Below are positions 1 through 10,893 of a stretch of 64,000 nt of DNA, one piece after another. The DNA is from Rallus limicola. Taxonomy: Eukaryota > Chordata > Aves > Gruiformes > Rallidae. Position 1 is the stretch's first letter; the number at the start of each line of letters is the position of its first letter. The notes under the pieces are model-generated. The model saw nothing but the letters and a program-made list of their open reading frames with translations. It was not told the origin of the DNA and did no database searches. The DNA lies in the NCBI GenBank assembly GCA_022605955.1, contig JAKCOZ010000007.1, forward strand, positions 36,372,991-36,436,990, written 5' to 3'. The position numbers and the translations under genes were made by a program.

Positions 1-2070
1 ATGACAGATCTACCACAACACTGTTTGACTAAGTGTGCAAACATAAAGTGGAGATTAACCAAGATAGCCCTTTAATAATACCACCAGTCGAGCGATCATG
101 CTGACTGATGGCAGGGACTGGGCAGGGTTAAATACATATGCAAAAAGAATTTTTACTGCAACCTTTGCAGGTACAGCCATTCACATATATATGTGCAGGG
201 GTACCCCATGCTACCCAATCACACATTTCTGTCACCGACCTGACTACCTATCAGACACCAGGCATGAATCCTTGGCAGCTGATTAACTGTTTGTGCCAAG
301 CTCCTCACAATTTACTGCATCATGGTCTGATTTACCATGTTTCTAAACCTATATCTCATTGATTTTGTCAGACCTGTCCTGGCAAATCCTGTAGCAGGCC
401 AAGATGAACTGAAATACCTAAAAGATGTTTTCTAATAGGCAGAGACTCTTTAATGCTCTCCACTAAATTACCAGACTATGCATTTTAACTCTCCATGGCC
501 TTGTCAGCTCTTACTAGACACATTTTGGGAAAATACAAGGCAGCCTGTCAGACTAACAAGTCTGGCAAGTTTTTTTGGGCAATATAAACCCTTTCATGAA
601 AGCCAGAGAGCGAGAGAGCTGACAGGAGAGATAAATGTCTTCTAATGGCAGATGTTTGAAACAAATTAACAACTATCAGAAGGCTGCTTTGATCAAGTTA
701 AACAATTAAGTAAATTGTTTTCTAGTTTCTTTGTTAAAATAAAGTACAAAAATCTGAAGTCTTGTTGAAACAGGGGAAAATGTTTAAATAAATGTTGGAT
801 CTGATAATGTCTCTGTCACAGAACAAAACAACCACTATAGATGAAACCAAACTAACTAAAATTTGTTGCAACAAACAAATTTCCATACTGTTCTCAAACA
901 AGATCAGATGCCATCAGACAGAGCTGGCTCACATTATCTATAGAACAACAGCAAAACTGGGCAACACTATCACAAGGCTGACCTAAAAGTTTTTACGGTA
1001 AAAAGTATCCGTGGTAGGTGTCCCTTGCCACAGGGATGGCCACATATCACAGACCTGCTTCTCCAAGGAGGACTTCAAATGGCCTCCAGCAAGACTCCAT
1101 TTATAACCAAGTTGGATCAGGGCTCCTGGTCGTACATGGAAACTCACTAGAAACTTGTTTGGAGTGAGGAGCCTCATTCACCAAGAGCTTTGTTCATGAA
1201 CTGAAGGGATCTAGCCTATGGGCTGAGGGGTGCACATGGCTATCACTAGAGAGGGACATGGCTCAGTTGTCGCCAAGTGTCGAATGGTGTCGGGGCAGAT
1301 GTGCCCACCACAGGATCCTCTAGATAAACATTGGCTCTTCAACACTTAACAGCAGGAGAATCATTACACGGAGTGCTGCTCTCTCTTGTTAAATATGTGA
1401 TTTTTTGCAGTGAGATAATGAGGTGTGCACAGGTGTATCCAGTGGCCAGCAGTTTGACCCTTTGCAAGACTCACCCGGAAGCCAGTCTCAGCTCTGACAA
1501 TAGCCTGCTGTGGGACTTTGGAAAGACCTTCAGTTTTCTCGCCTGTTTGTTACTAGCCTTGTCTATTCCGCTAAGAAACTCGTGATGCAAAGACATTCCT
1601 GTATTTTTGCAAGATTTCTTGCTGTGTGCCTGTATGAGACCCAGCAGCACTGCCACACTCTTAATTGCACCTCTGAATGCTGCTGTTAAGAGAAGAGGTG
1701 GAAAGCTATCATATGAAAACTGCTAGAGTTCATTGACATCACTTGGAATAAAGAGATCTGGGAAACGAATGATAGTTTCTAGCAGGGACTTATTTTTACC
1801 ACTATAGTTGCTGAATTAATTGCTATGTCTACTTTCATAGGTTGCCTTTAGTTAAGGCAAAATACTTTCCAAAGTAATGACTTTTGCAATAATTAGTAAT
1901 GTCTTCTATGGTATTAGCCTTCTGTCTTTTATTCAGAAGAACTTTCAAGGGTAAAGCTTTCTCATGTGAAGCACATAAGAATGTATCTATGCATACATGT
2001 ACAAATGTAAATATGCATATATACATTACAGTGATAAGCAAGTTTAGGGAACAGAATTATATGCCAGGGA

Positions 2071-2104
2071 ACTAAATAAAAAACAAATAAACAAACAAAA
2101 CCCC
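2071..2104. repeat. A-rich low-complexity tract (AAAT/AAAC)n
   Basis: The tract consists of A runs broken by single T or C residues, in loose tetranucleotide units. There is no AATAAA-plus-gene context and no flanking duplication that I could find, so I treat it as simple low-complexity DNA rather than a retrocopy tail. Confidence 0.6.
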
Positions 2105-5100
2105 AGGAAAAATACCTCTAATATTTTCCTTTTGTCTATATTCATTGCATTTCACTCAGATAGGAAAGTGGACTTCCTGAAATTCCATCACTTCAAGAAA
2201 TTTTGAAAAGGAAAGCTTTGGGGGTTGTATGTGAGATTTTCTCCTTTTGTCTAGATACTTCTTTTCACCAGCTCTGTGATGGTACTCTAAATGTACTGCC
2301 ACTGAGGAAGATTTCCCATATAGCACAAAAATAATTTTGACAGAAGGTTTGGTATGTTTGTTGCATCACGCTCAGAGACTACACCAATTTTTGAGGAAGC
2401 TAACATTTGGGCTGGGACTAGAGTCTGGTGGCTTATCCCCAACCATGAAGAAAGACTGCAGCCTCCTCCTCCAACTGTGACATGTAGTACTGGAACCAGC
2501 CTCATACCCAGTGAGCAACCCCAGTCATTGAGGGTTGAACAACTGCACAGTAGGAGATGGAAGCCAGGGGGAGGAGGTAAAAAGCTGTCTCTTCTCCCCC
2601 TTAAATCTCTGCCTGCTGCTTTTCAGTGATGTAGAGAAAATTAATTTGAGATTCAAGCATCTGGAGAGCAGTGGATAAAAGGTGTTCAGGAAGAACATAT
2701 TGTTACAGATGTTCCTCTCCTTGCTGCTACAGCAAGTGCAGATGAAAACACACTGCATAAACAGTGACGTGCCTGAAATCTAATGTAAACTATTGCCTTT
2801 CAAGCAAGCAGCAAAACCCTGGAAACTCAAACTGTGTCCTGCAGGCAGCTAAGGTGGAGAAATGCTCTTTTTTAAAATTTTATTTATTTATTATTGCATT
2901 ATTAAAGATAAAAATTGCACATGGGGGCATTCAAACAATGTAGTGCTGAGGAATGTGCATAAAGCAGATAACACTATTTCCCTCCACTAAAAGGGATATA
3001 TATATAACAACTGGAATTTTGTTCATTAACATGGAGAAAATTATGATTATGTTAGTGATGCTAAAGGATATGAAATACCTTCTGCCATTGGATAAAGAAT
3101 GGTCCAGATAATGATGGGACAGGCTTTGGAAGTTCCTACTAGAAAAAAAAAACAGTAGATGATGGTGGGAGCAAGAGGAAGGAAGCAATTCCCAGATGTA
3201 AAACTATAATTTGGAGAAGTTAATATTATTCCAAGTTTTATTCCCTGAAAAAGAAAAACACTTGAGGCAGTGCCATATTCTTGGCTCCCTGGTAGGTTAG
3301 ATAAACTTGTAGCTGCAATGCTTTTTATTTATTTAAGGGACAGCTTGTGCCTTGGACTGAATGTCTGCTCAGGAGCAGTATAATACTGATCCCCTTAGGC
3401 TGGCTATTTGATCTGGTAGGTGGTCTAGTATGACGCCACTACTTTCATAATCTCTTTGTAGATATACACTGAGCAATCAATCAGAGTTGTCTCTCATTCC
3501 TGCAATATGGGAGCCAACAGGAGCTGGTTGACCAGAACACACATGTCATTGTAATATTTTGCAATAATTTTCCATGTAAAGCTGAGGCTAGCTTGGTAGA
3601 TGGGAGGAAACAGGACTGAGCTGCACCTCACCCAGGATTTCACAGGAGAATAAATCCTATCTTTATGACCAGTTCTGCCACCATTATGTCTGGAGTCATA
3701 ATGCTGCAATATGTGGGATTCATTACACACTGTGGCATTTCTTCAATTATTTAAGTCTAGACCCTCTATTTCTTACTTAGGTTCCACTCAACATGCTGGA
3801 AGGAATGGTACATTACATGAGATACCATTCAGTCTGGAAGAGGGAAGGTCGGAAAGGAAGAGGAGAGGTCACAAATTAGCTCTCATTTGGCCCTTAACAA
3901 AAGTATCCTCTATCCAGCTGAGGAGGGGGAATGATAGACCAGGTTTGGTGAGCACCTCTAGTCAGCATCAACCCACCACAGCAATATTCCACTAATCTAT
4001 TATAAAGTTTCTTCTTGTTTCCCTTATCCACGGTTAATTTCTTTCTAGCCCTCCTTTTGCCAGCAAAGACTTCTGGTTTAAACAGCTTCCTCTCTATCTG
4101 GTGTTCACAATTTTGTGTAAGTGATCAGCAATATTTATCTTGTGGGCTATCTTTGTACTGGGGAACATCCTGCGTCTGTGGCAACAGAGTATGGACTTAA
4201 CATTTTTTTACTATATCATTATGAACTGTGCCCAATGACACGACAGCTAGAACAGGGAACAGGAAAAAACATCAAGGGAAAGTTTTATTTATGGCACCAT
4301 AGAAATGCCATCCATGATTCACTGTGTGGAAATGTCCTAGACCAGGAAACACAAACATAGTGCATAGAAAACAGTAATAAACATCAAGCTGATAAATGCT
4401 CCTAATTACTTTAGAATAGCTTGGGTTTTTTTTCCCCTGTTAGTCTGCTCCCTAACCTTTGTTGTACCAAAAATTATTTTCCATGAATCACAACCATATA
4501 ATTTTAATGAGTGCAAGGAAACATCAGTTTATGTAAGATCAAGTTAAGTAACAGTAAACATCACATTAAGCATAATCTAATAATACTTTGTTCCCCAACA
4601 GGAAGGAGAAATTTATTTTTTCGATAAGACTGAAAAGCAGAGTATAAGCATATGAAACTCAGAAAGAGAATCACAACATCTACCATTAGGCTCTGAAGAG
4701 TCGAGAAGCCGATTGAAACTGCCTAAGACAAGTTTCTCCACTGACACTGGTGGGAATGTTGCTCTTAACCAAACACCTACATGAAAGGCCTAAACCTATG
4801 CAGCTAGACACTTCCCATCAAAACTAAAATCACAAAAAATGCTTCTTTTCCTTCCTAAAGTAGTGGCCCAGAACTAAGAAATATACCCAAAGGTCCTACC
4901 ATTTTAAAATGTGAATATGCTTGTGCTGCTGAAACTCCACAAGGGTTTGATGGGTCATAAAATTTGCGCCAACAAAGACCATTATCAATGTCTTGAACAC
5001 ATTCATAACTGATACATATATAGAATTTAACTCAGCTCCCCTGCATTGGAACAGAACTTGCATGTGTGATACAGGAATTCTTTGGCAAAGACATTGGAAC

Positions 5101-6230
5101 TTCACCTGCATGAATTCTTATCTCTCTTTGCAGCCTGTCTGTAAGGCTCAGGAAATGTCTGTGAAGTGCTTTGAGAGCCTCCTTGGGGATGCAATGTAGA
5201 GAATCTGCAGGCAAACAAATAAAAGGTATATTTGTATGTAGTTGATCTTATGTTGTTTTTACTTGGAAACATTGCTCTAAATACAGCTAGAATTCAAATA
5301 AGTGATTAACAACTCATAGTGAATATAGTGGACTAGTACAACATGATACTTTCTGTCTTTCCATAAACACTATTTACACAGGATCAGATTCTGCCATGAA
5401 TTACACTGGAGCAAAACCAAACAGCTCTTCAAGTCAGCAGAATTGCTACGGATTAGTGCAGAGAACTGAAGGTTTTCCAAGACTACTGTCAAGTCTTTCA
5501 AAGCTTTTTTAACCTCTGGGGTTATGTGTATCGATATCTTGATAACGTGCTTGGAAACTCATCTGGCTGATTAGCAGTAGAGCTCCCTGAGTGAGATGTA
5601 ATTGAATTGGAAAGAAAAGGTGCTTATTCTCAGGGTAAGGTACTGTAGGCAGTACAGAGCTACATGTCAAACCAAGATCTGTATCAAAGGAGTGACAGCT
5701 CTATTTATGGGCAGAAGTGTGACTGTTAAGGACACAAGTGAGCTAACTGATTTGGAAATCTCTGTGATATTGGTACTAGATTGTGGGGTATCCTTACCAC
5801 CAATATTGATCTCACTCTAGCCCATGAAGCACAATTCATCTCACCCCACCAGAGAAAGTTAAGATTTACCCCACTCGTGTGTCCACGTTGTTGAAATGCG
5901 CAAACCCTGCTGTTCCATCCTCCTTTGCATCACTCATGCATCACAGTACAGCTAAGTCTCCTTGGGAGGATGGACTTTGCAAGCATTTCACCAACTATTC
6001 TGTGGGACAGGACAACAGTGTAGCTTGACAATGATAGGAAACACCTGTACATTAAGTGATCTATGAAAAAACTTAGTTTAATCCCAGCTGGCAACTAAGC
6101 AGTGTTCACTCAGTCTCCCACACCCAGGATGGGGGAGAGAGAATAAGGGTAAAAGTGAAAAACAAACTCATGGTTTGAGATAGCAACAATTTAAAAATTA
6201 AAGAAGAAATGTTAATAATTTTTAAAATTT

Positions 6231-6290
6231 TAAGGAAAAGATAAAAAAGATAACAAAGAGAGAAGAGAAAGAAACTCAAGGAAAACAAGT
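6231..6290 (+). repeat. Purine-rich low-complexity stretch
   Basis: The plus strand is almost entirely A and G here, with AAAGA and GAGA-type words. No gene or repeat family was recognised around it. Homopurine stretches like this are common in vertebrate non-coding DNA. Confidence 0.5.
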
Positions 6291-7329
6291 GATGCAAATG
6301 AAAACAATTGCTCAGCACCAATTGACCAGCCAGTCCCTGAGCAGTATCATCTCCTCCATCCCAAACCTCCTAGTTTTATTGATGAACAGGACTTTATATC
6401 ATCTAGAATATCCCTTTGGTCAGTTGGAGCCAGTTGTCCCAGCTGTGTCTCCTCCCAACTTTTTGTGCACCTCCAACTTGCTGACTGGCAGGGTGGTGTG
6501 AGGACCAGAAAAGGCCTTGATTCTGTGTAAGCTCTGCCCAGCAGTAACAATATTATCAGTAACTATATTATCAACACTGTTTTAAGTACAAATGTAAAAC
6601 ATAGCTCCATAACAGCTACTATGAATAAATTTAACTTTATCCCAGTCTAAACCAGTACAAAACAAAAGGAATTAGAGTTGCTTTTTCCTAGAAAACTTTA
6701 GAGAAATTTTGATAAATAACTGGAGATACATTCTCCATGACCAATGAGTTGAACAAAAATTGCCTTAAATTCAAATAAAAAAGGAATCCATTAGACATTA
6801 AGAAAATCTATATAATGAGTAGGAAAGCTGAGCACTGGTACAGGCTATGGGAATGATGGAGAGACTAGCACATGCTACCACCTGCCATCAGTAGTTTGTG
6901 AACAGCTAACACCATAGTGAGCATGGGCCAAATTGATTCTCACAATCCCTCCCAGCCCTGTTTTCTCTGATCCTGAATGATTTTTACATTGTTTTGGAAT
7001 GTGATAAGGCAGAGGCAGAGAAAAAGAACACTCTCCTAGCACCTGCTCTGATTCTTAATTAGTTCCTCCCCATTAAAAATAGTGTTTACAAACACTTGCA
7101 GCCATCAGGAAAGTAAGACATTTTCCCCCTTGCACTACACAGAAATTCTCTTTGCAGACTTCCTTGTGGACATGATTCTTCTTTATTATCTTTAACATTT
7201 CCCTGAATCTCATGATTTCCCTTTAACTTGGTGATGATATGTATTTAGTCGTACCGATTTTGTTTCTTAATTGTTTCATATTTTGAGACCTCAGATGAAA
7301 AAGTTGTACATATATATTTACATGACTGG

Positions 7330-7760
7330 AACCAGATACTTCTCAATGGTGCCCAGTGACTAGAGAGCAAGTCTTTAGAAGGGAGGCTGAAGTCTCTTGG
7401 TTTGTTCAGCTTGGAGAAAAGGAGGCTGAGGGGAGACCTCAGCATGGTCTGTGGCTTCCTGATGTGGGGGAGCGAAAGGGCAGGTGCCGATCTCCTCTTT
7501 TTGGTGACCAGTGATAGAACCTGAGGGAGCAGGATGAACTGTTTAGGTTGGATCTTAGGAAGAGATTCTTTACTGAGAGGGTGGTTGGGCACTGGCACAG
7601 GCTTCCCTGGGAAGTGGTCACAGCACTGAGCTTGACTGAGTTCAAGAAGCGTCTGGATGCTGCACTCATGCTCTGACTTGGCTGGCCCTGTGTGGAGCAA
7701 GGAATTGGATTTGATCCTTATGAGTCCCTTCCAACTCAGGATATTCTGTAATTCTATGAC
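7330..7760 (+). mobile_element. CR1 LINE 3' fragment, sense on plus strand
   Basis: This is a 5'-truncated copy of the CR1 non-LTR retrotransposon. In order along the plus strand, the sequence carries the conserved 'TTCAGCTTGGAGAAAAGGAG' block, the 'GGGAGACCTCA' block, the 'CTGAGGGAGCAGGATGAA' region, the 'TTTACTGAGAGGGTGGT' block, and the CR1 3' untranslated end. It closes with a degenerate ATTCTGTAATTCTATGA tail. The region corresponds to the end of ORF2 plus the 3' UTR, and the reading frame is broken. The longest open frame here (176 codons on the opposite strand, 7245-7775) is an antisense shadow of CR1 and not a gene. A second CR1 in the opposite orientation lies less than 100 bp away. 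The 5' edge is approximate. Confidence 0.93.
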
Positions 7761-7846
7761 TAAACAGACCATCAAAAGAGGTTTTCAAGAGAGATCTTGA
7801 TTTAAATGAGTAAAAATTATTTTTTCCCCTGAAATTACTTGAAAAG

Positions 7847-8217
7847 TCATAGAATAATTTGTTGGAAGGGATGTCTTGAAATCATATAGTCTATATCTTC
7901 TTATCTTTTCCCCCAGCTCAATCAAGATCAGTTAAAGCAGGTTGCTCAGAATGGAGACTCCACCATCTCTCTGGCAAACTGCTCCAGTGTTTGACCAACA
8001 GCATGGCAAAAAAGTGTTGTGTTCAGATAGAATTTACAGTGGTTTAATTTGTACCTACTCCCTCTTGCCCTCTCAGTGGGCACTATTTAGAAGAGTATAG
8101 CTTCTTTTCCTTCATTCCCTCCCATGAGGTATTTATACGCATCGTTAAGATATCCCTGAGCTTTCTCTTCTCTGGACTGAAGAGTACAAGCTCTCTCAGC
8201 CTCTCCTCTTATTATAG
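7847..8217 (-). mobile_element. CR1 LINE 3' fragment, sense on minus strand
   Basis: On the plus strand the element starts with the reversed CR1 3' end (TCATAGAATAA), followed by a diverged 'GGTTGGAAGGGA'-type block and the reversed 'CTCTCTCAGCCTCTCCTCTT' block near 8190-8215. It is noticeably more diverged than the copy just upstream, and no reading frame survives. It lies tail to tail with that copy, so the two 3' ends face each other across about 85 bp. Confidence 0.88.
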
Positions 8218-9944
8218 GTACAAGCAAAAAGGTACAAGTTAGAGCTCCTGAACCTTAGCTTTGTTTCCCATCACCAGAGCCAAGGTTGCTGCACGTACTG
8301 ACTGCCCCTGAGAATGCAATGGTGGTATTCTTCACAGACATGACTGTGAATCAAAATTAGCATGGAGACCTTGGATATTGCATTCGCATGAAGGATGGTG
8401 GAAGGCCTGGAAGAAACGTGCCACAACTTATTCTACCTTATATAAGGTGGGGAGACTAGTCAATCTATTTTTAATTACATCTCAGTCTCCAGGCTAAGCA
8501 GTTGATATGATTCTCATGCTTCAATTGCATAGCAATGACAGTGAAGTATTTGAATCCTAACTAAAGAAGAGATAATGCACCTCTTATCTGCATGCTTGAC
8601 GCATCGTGCTGCCCCCTTTCCTCCACCCTCTACAATAACAATGTCTTATGTGTGTGCTCCTGTGATGTATAATTCACAGTTTTGAGCAGCCCTGCCATTC
8701 TCCTGCCCTCCATTCAGATCAGTTTTCAAATGCTGTGACTCCAGGCACTAATGTTTTTTTAGATTTGAGCAACTGAGACAAGGCTGTAAGCTGAAAATAA
8801 TGTGCAGCAGCATAGATGAGTGTTTAATCAATACATGAGCTGCCAGGTTTTCAGATCAAGGAATTAACAAACTTATTTTGCAGTAAATGAAATGATGGGG
8901 TTTTTTAGGGAAAATAAAAGCTGCTAATGAAGAATGCCTGAGATTCTTTTTTGATTTTGAAAGAAAAAAAAGTAATGAAGGAAAGAACTCAAATATGAAC
9001 ATTTGCATCTCTTACTACTCTTCCTTGTGGTTGTTCTACCTAGACTTTAGGAACCAACCAGGGATGGCCCTGACATTTGAGCCCCACACATATCTTTACA
9101 GCCATGAATATTCTCTGACCTCACCATAAACTGAAGAAGATGGAAACCTATTATATCACACACTCATTGTAGGGAATACTTGATAAAAAAGAAATTAAAG
9201 AGCATTTGTAAACGTCCTTTCTTTCTCTCTTAAATCAAAGTGTCCCCTTTTTCATGTCAAAGCCTATTAATATCACCACGGTCATTTCAAATTCCCCAAA
9301 TCAAAGGAAGACTGCAGAAGTCAAAATGCATCAAGGGCCTATTCAGGCAGCTGTCAGATGCTTATTTCCCAACCATATCCAGTACCCCTGCAATCCTGCC
9401 TACATCAGGCCACCTAGTCAGGGCCACCTGTTGGAAACATTATTTCTTCTGTATGAATAGTCACAGAGGAACTGCACTCTGCATGTCTGCACAAGCCAGA
9501 GTGAAGTGCACTAGCAATGAGGTGCTATTTGAGCCCTGTGACTGCTCTGCTGCATTCCTGCAAAATTCACTGACCTGTTTTTTTGCTGTAGATCATGGTC
9601 TGTAAAATTTAATTGAAGTTCCATGGGGACTGAATATTGTTGTTATTATAATCTTCAGTACCTTGACTGTAGAACCTCTGGTGATACCCATCATAAACTG
9701 AACAAAGGCAGCTCCTGAAGCTTCCCAATCAAAGACAAACCTCCCAGACAAAGGATCCTCTGCCTGCATCTCCCTTGCTGGTGAACAGGGAGAATTGATT
9801 GAATGCTCCAGACCTCATCTGCATGTCTATAACAGGTGATGTGAGACATTTTTGTTGAAGTACCATGAAGTTTTGAAGTTGAAGTGAATAAAACATTAAT
9901 GTCTAACAATGGGTGGAAAAGAGATCTGTATGTAGCTTTGTCTA
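8218..9944. other. Unique non-coding DNA between CR1 copies
   Basis: No gene, RNA gene or repeat was recognised. A frame of 121 codons at 9240-9605 (plus) has no family resemblance, no adjacent splice or promoter context, and overlaps another frame of similar quality, so I read it as chance. Composition is AT-rich, with a short T/A-rich part around 8945-8985. Confidence 0.55.
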
Positions 9945-10211
9945 GCATAAGCTATAGGACAAGGGGAAATGGCACAAAGCTGCCCCAGGGCAGGGTCAGA
10001 TTATATGTTAGGAAAAACTTTTGTACTGAAAGAGTTGTCAGGGCCTGGAACAGGCTGCCCAGGGAGAGGGTTGAGTCACAGTCCCTGGATGTGTTTAAAA
10101 AAAGGAGTAGATGAGGTACTTAGGGATATGGTTTAGCATAGGACAGGAATGGTTGGACTTGATGATCTTAAAGGTCTTTTCCAACCTTGTGATTTTGTAG
10201 TTCTGTGATTC
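9945..10211 (+). mobile_element. CR1 LINE 3' fragment with ORF2 C-terminal remnant
   Basis: The plus-strand translation near 9957-10110 gives the conserved C-terminal end of the CR1 ORF2 protein: an '[16 protein letters not shown]' block, then '[12 protein letters not shown]', then 'SLDVFKKR'. A typical CR1 3' UTR follows (GGTTGGACTTGATGATCTTAAAGGTC) and a degraded ATTTTGTAGTTCTGTGATTC tail. The element is 5'-truncated inside the last part of ORF2, downstream of the reverse transcriptase core. It closely resembles the minus-strand copy at 24575-25062 and the short copy at 35236-35370, all sharing the 'GGTRCTTAGGGATAT' block, so these three probably belong to one CR1 subfamily. Confidence 0.95.
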
Positions 10212-10370
10212 CTGCTAGCCTTTGGAGCTGCCTGTGCTGATGAGCAAGTCTGGGAAGCTGAGAGACTTTATCTGATAGTGTGGAAAATGCTGAATTGTTG
10301 CTTTTGCAGATTGAAGTTTTGGATTTTATATTTTGTATTGTATACTTTTCTGACTTGGGATAAAGCATAC

Positions 10371-10893
10371 TGTTGCTAAAAGATAATCCTGGAAAGAGTT
10401 AAAACCGTGAAACTCAAAACTGACAAAAGGTGTGGAGTCTTGATCCCATCTAAACAAAAACCTGTATGAGCTTTTAAATTCCTTCAACCCTAGGCCCATG
10501 ACAGTTACCGGGAAAGTTAAGATGAAATCAAGTACCTGCCAATAAGCGATTATCCCAAGACAAAAGAGATGTTTAAGTGTTAAAAAGCTCATGCATACTA
10601 ATTTTCCTCACAAATGGGAAGCAAGAGTTTGCCGGACGTGCAGTATGTATTACATTATGTCATGAATGGGGGTACTTGGGTTGAGCCAGTAAACTTTTGA
10701 AATTGTTAATCTATAGTTAAACGGTGGGAGGGATTTCGGACTGGAAAATGGTATAAAAACGCTACGTATTTTGACCAAAAGTGTGCCTACTTTTGGGTTA
10801 CCCGCTCTTGCAAGAACGTATAACAAATTAATTACTGCTTCACTAACGTGTCTACCTCGAGTCCTTTTTAGGACCCTTTTTGCATTTCTAACA
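10371..10893 (+). mobile_element. Endogenous retrovirus LTR (class uncertain)
   Basis: The segment begins TGTTGC and ends CTAACA, giving the TG...CA ends and the TGTT/AACA terminal inverted repeat of a retroviral LTR, about 523 bp long. A TATA box (TATAAAA) lies at 10752-10758, followed by a run of CpG-containing sequence and TTAATTACTGCTTCAC, the sort of R/U5-like sequence seen in avian ERV LTRs. CpG dinucleotides are unusually frequent from about 10540 on compared with the rest of the window, which suggests a fairly recent insertion. The flanking five bases (CATAC and GTGGT) do not match, so a clean solo LTR is not shown. It could be a 5' LTR with a short internal remnant after it, or the ends may be slightly misplaced. 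No gag, pol or env was seen. Confidence 0.6.

Larger units (their letters stand above)
1..7329. other. Unique AT-rich non-coding DNA, no gene recognised
   Basis: I see no recognisable gene, exon or transposon in this stretch. The open frames present are short (under 100 codons), lie in unrelated frames and resemble no family I know. Local features are an A-rich tract of AAAT/AAAC units at about 2071-2104, an A/T-rich run at 2866-2915, and a purine-rich stretch at 6231-6290. A short CpG-containing phased motif at 1268-1292 is reported separately. The AT-rich, CpG-poor composition fits avian intergenic or intronic sequence. An old, diverged repeat that cannot be recognised by eye may be present. 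Confidence 0.6.

Noticed and set aside
7245..7775. 176-codon minus-strand open frame, the longest in the window
   Set aside because: It is the antisense of a CR1 3' fragment. The same DNA on the plus strand matches CR1 block by block.
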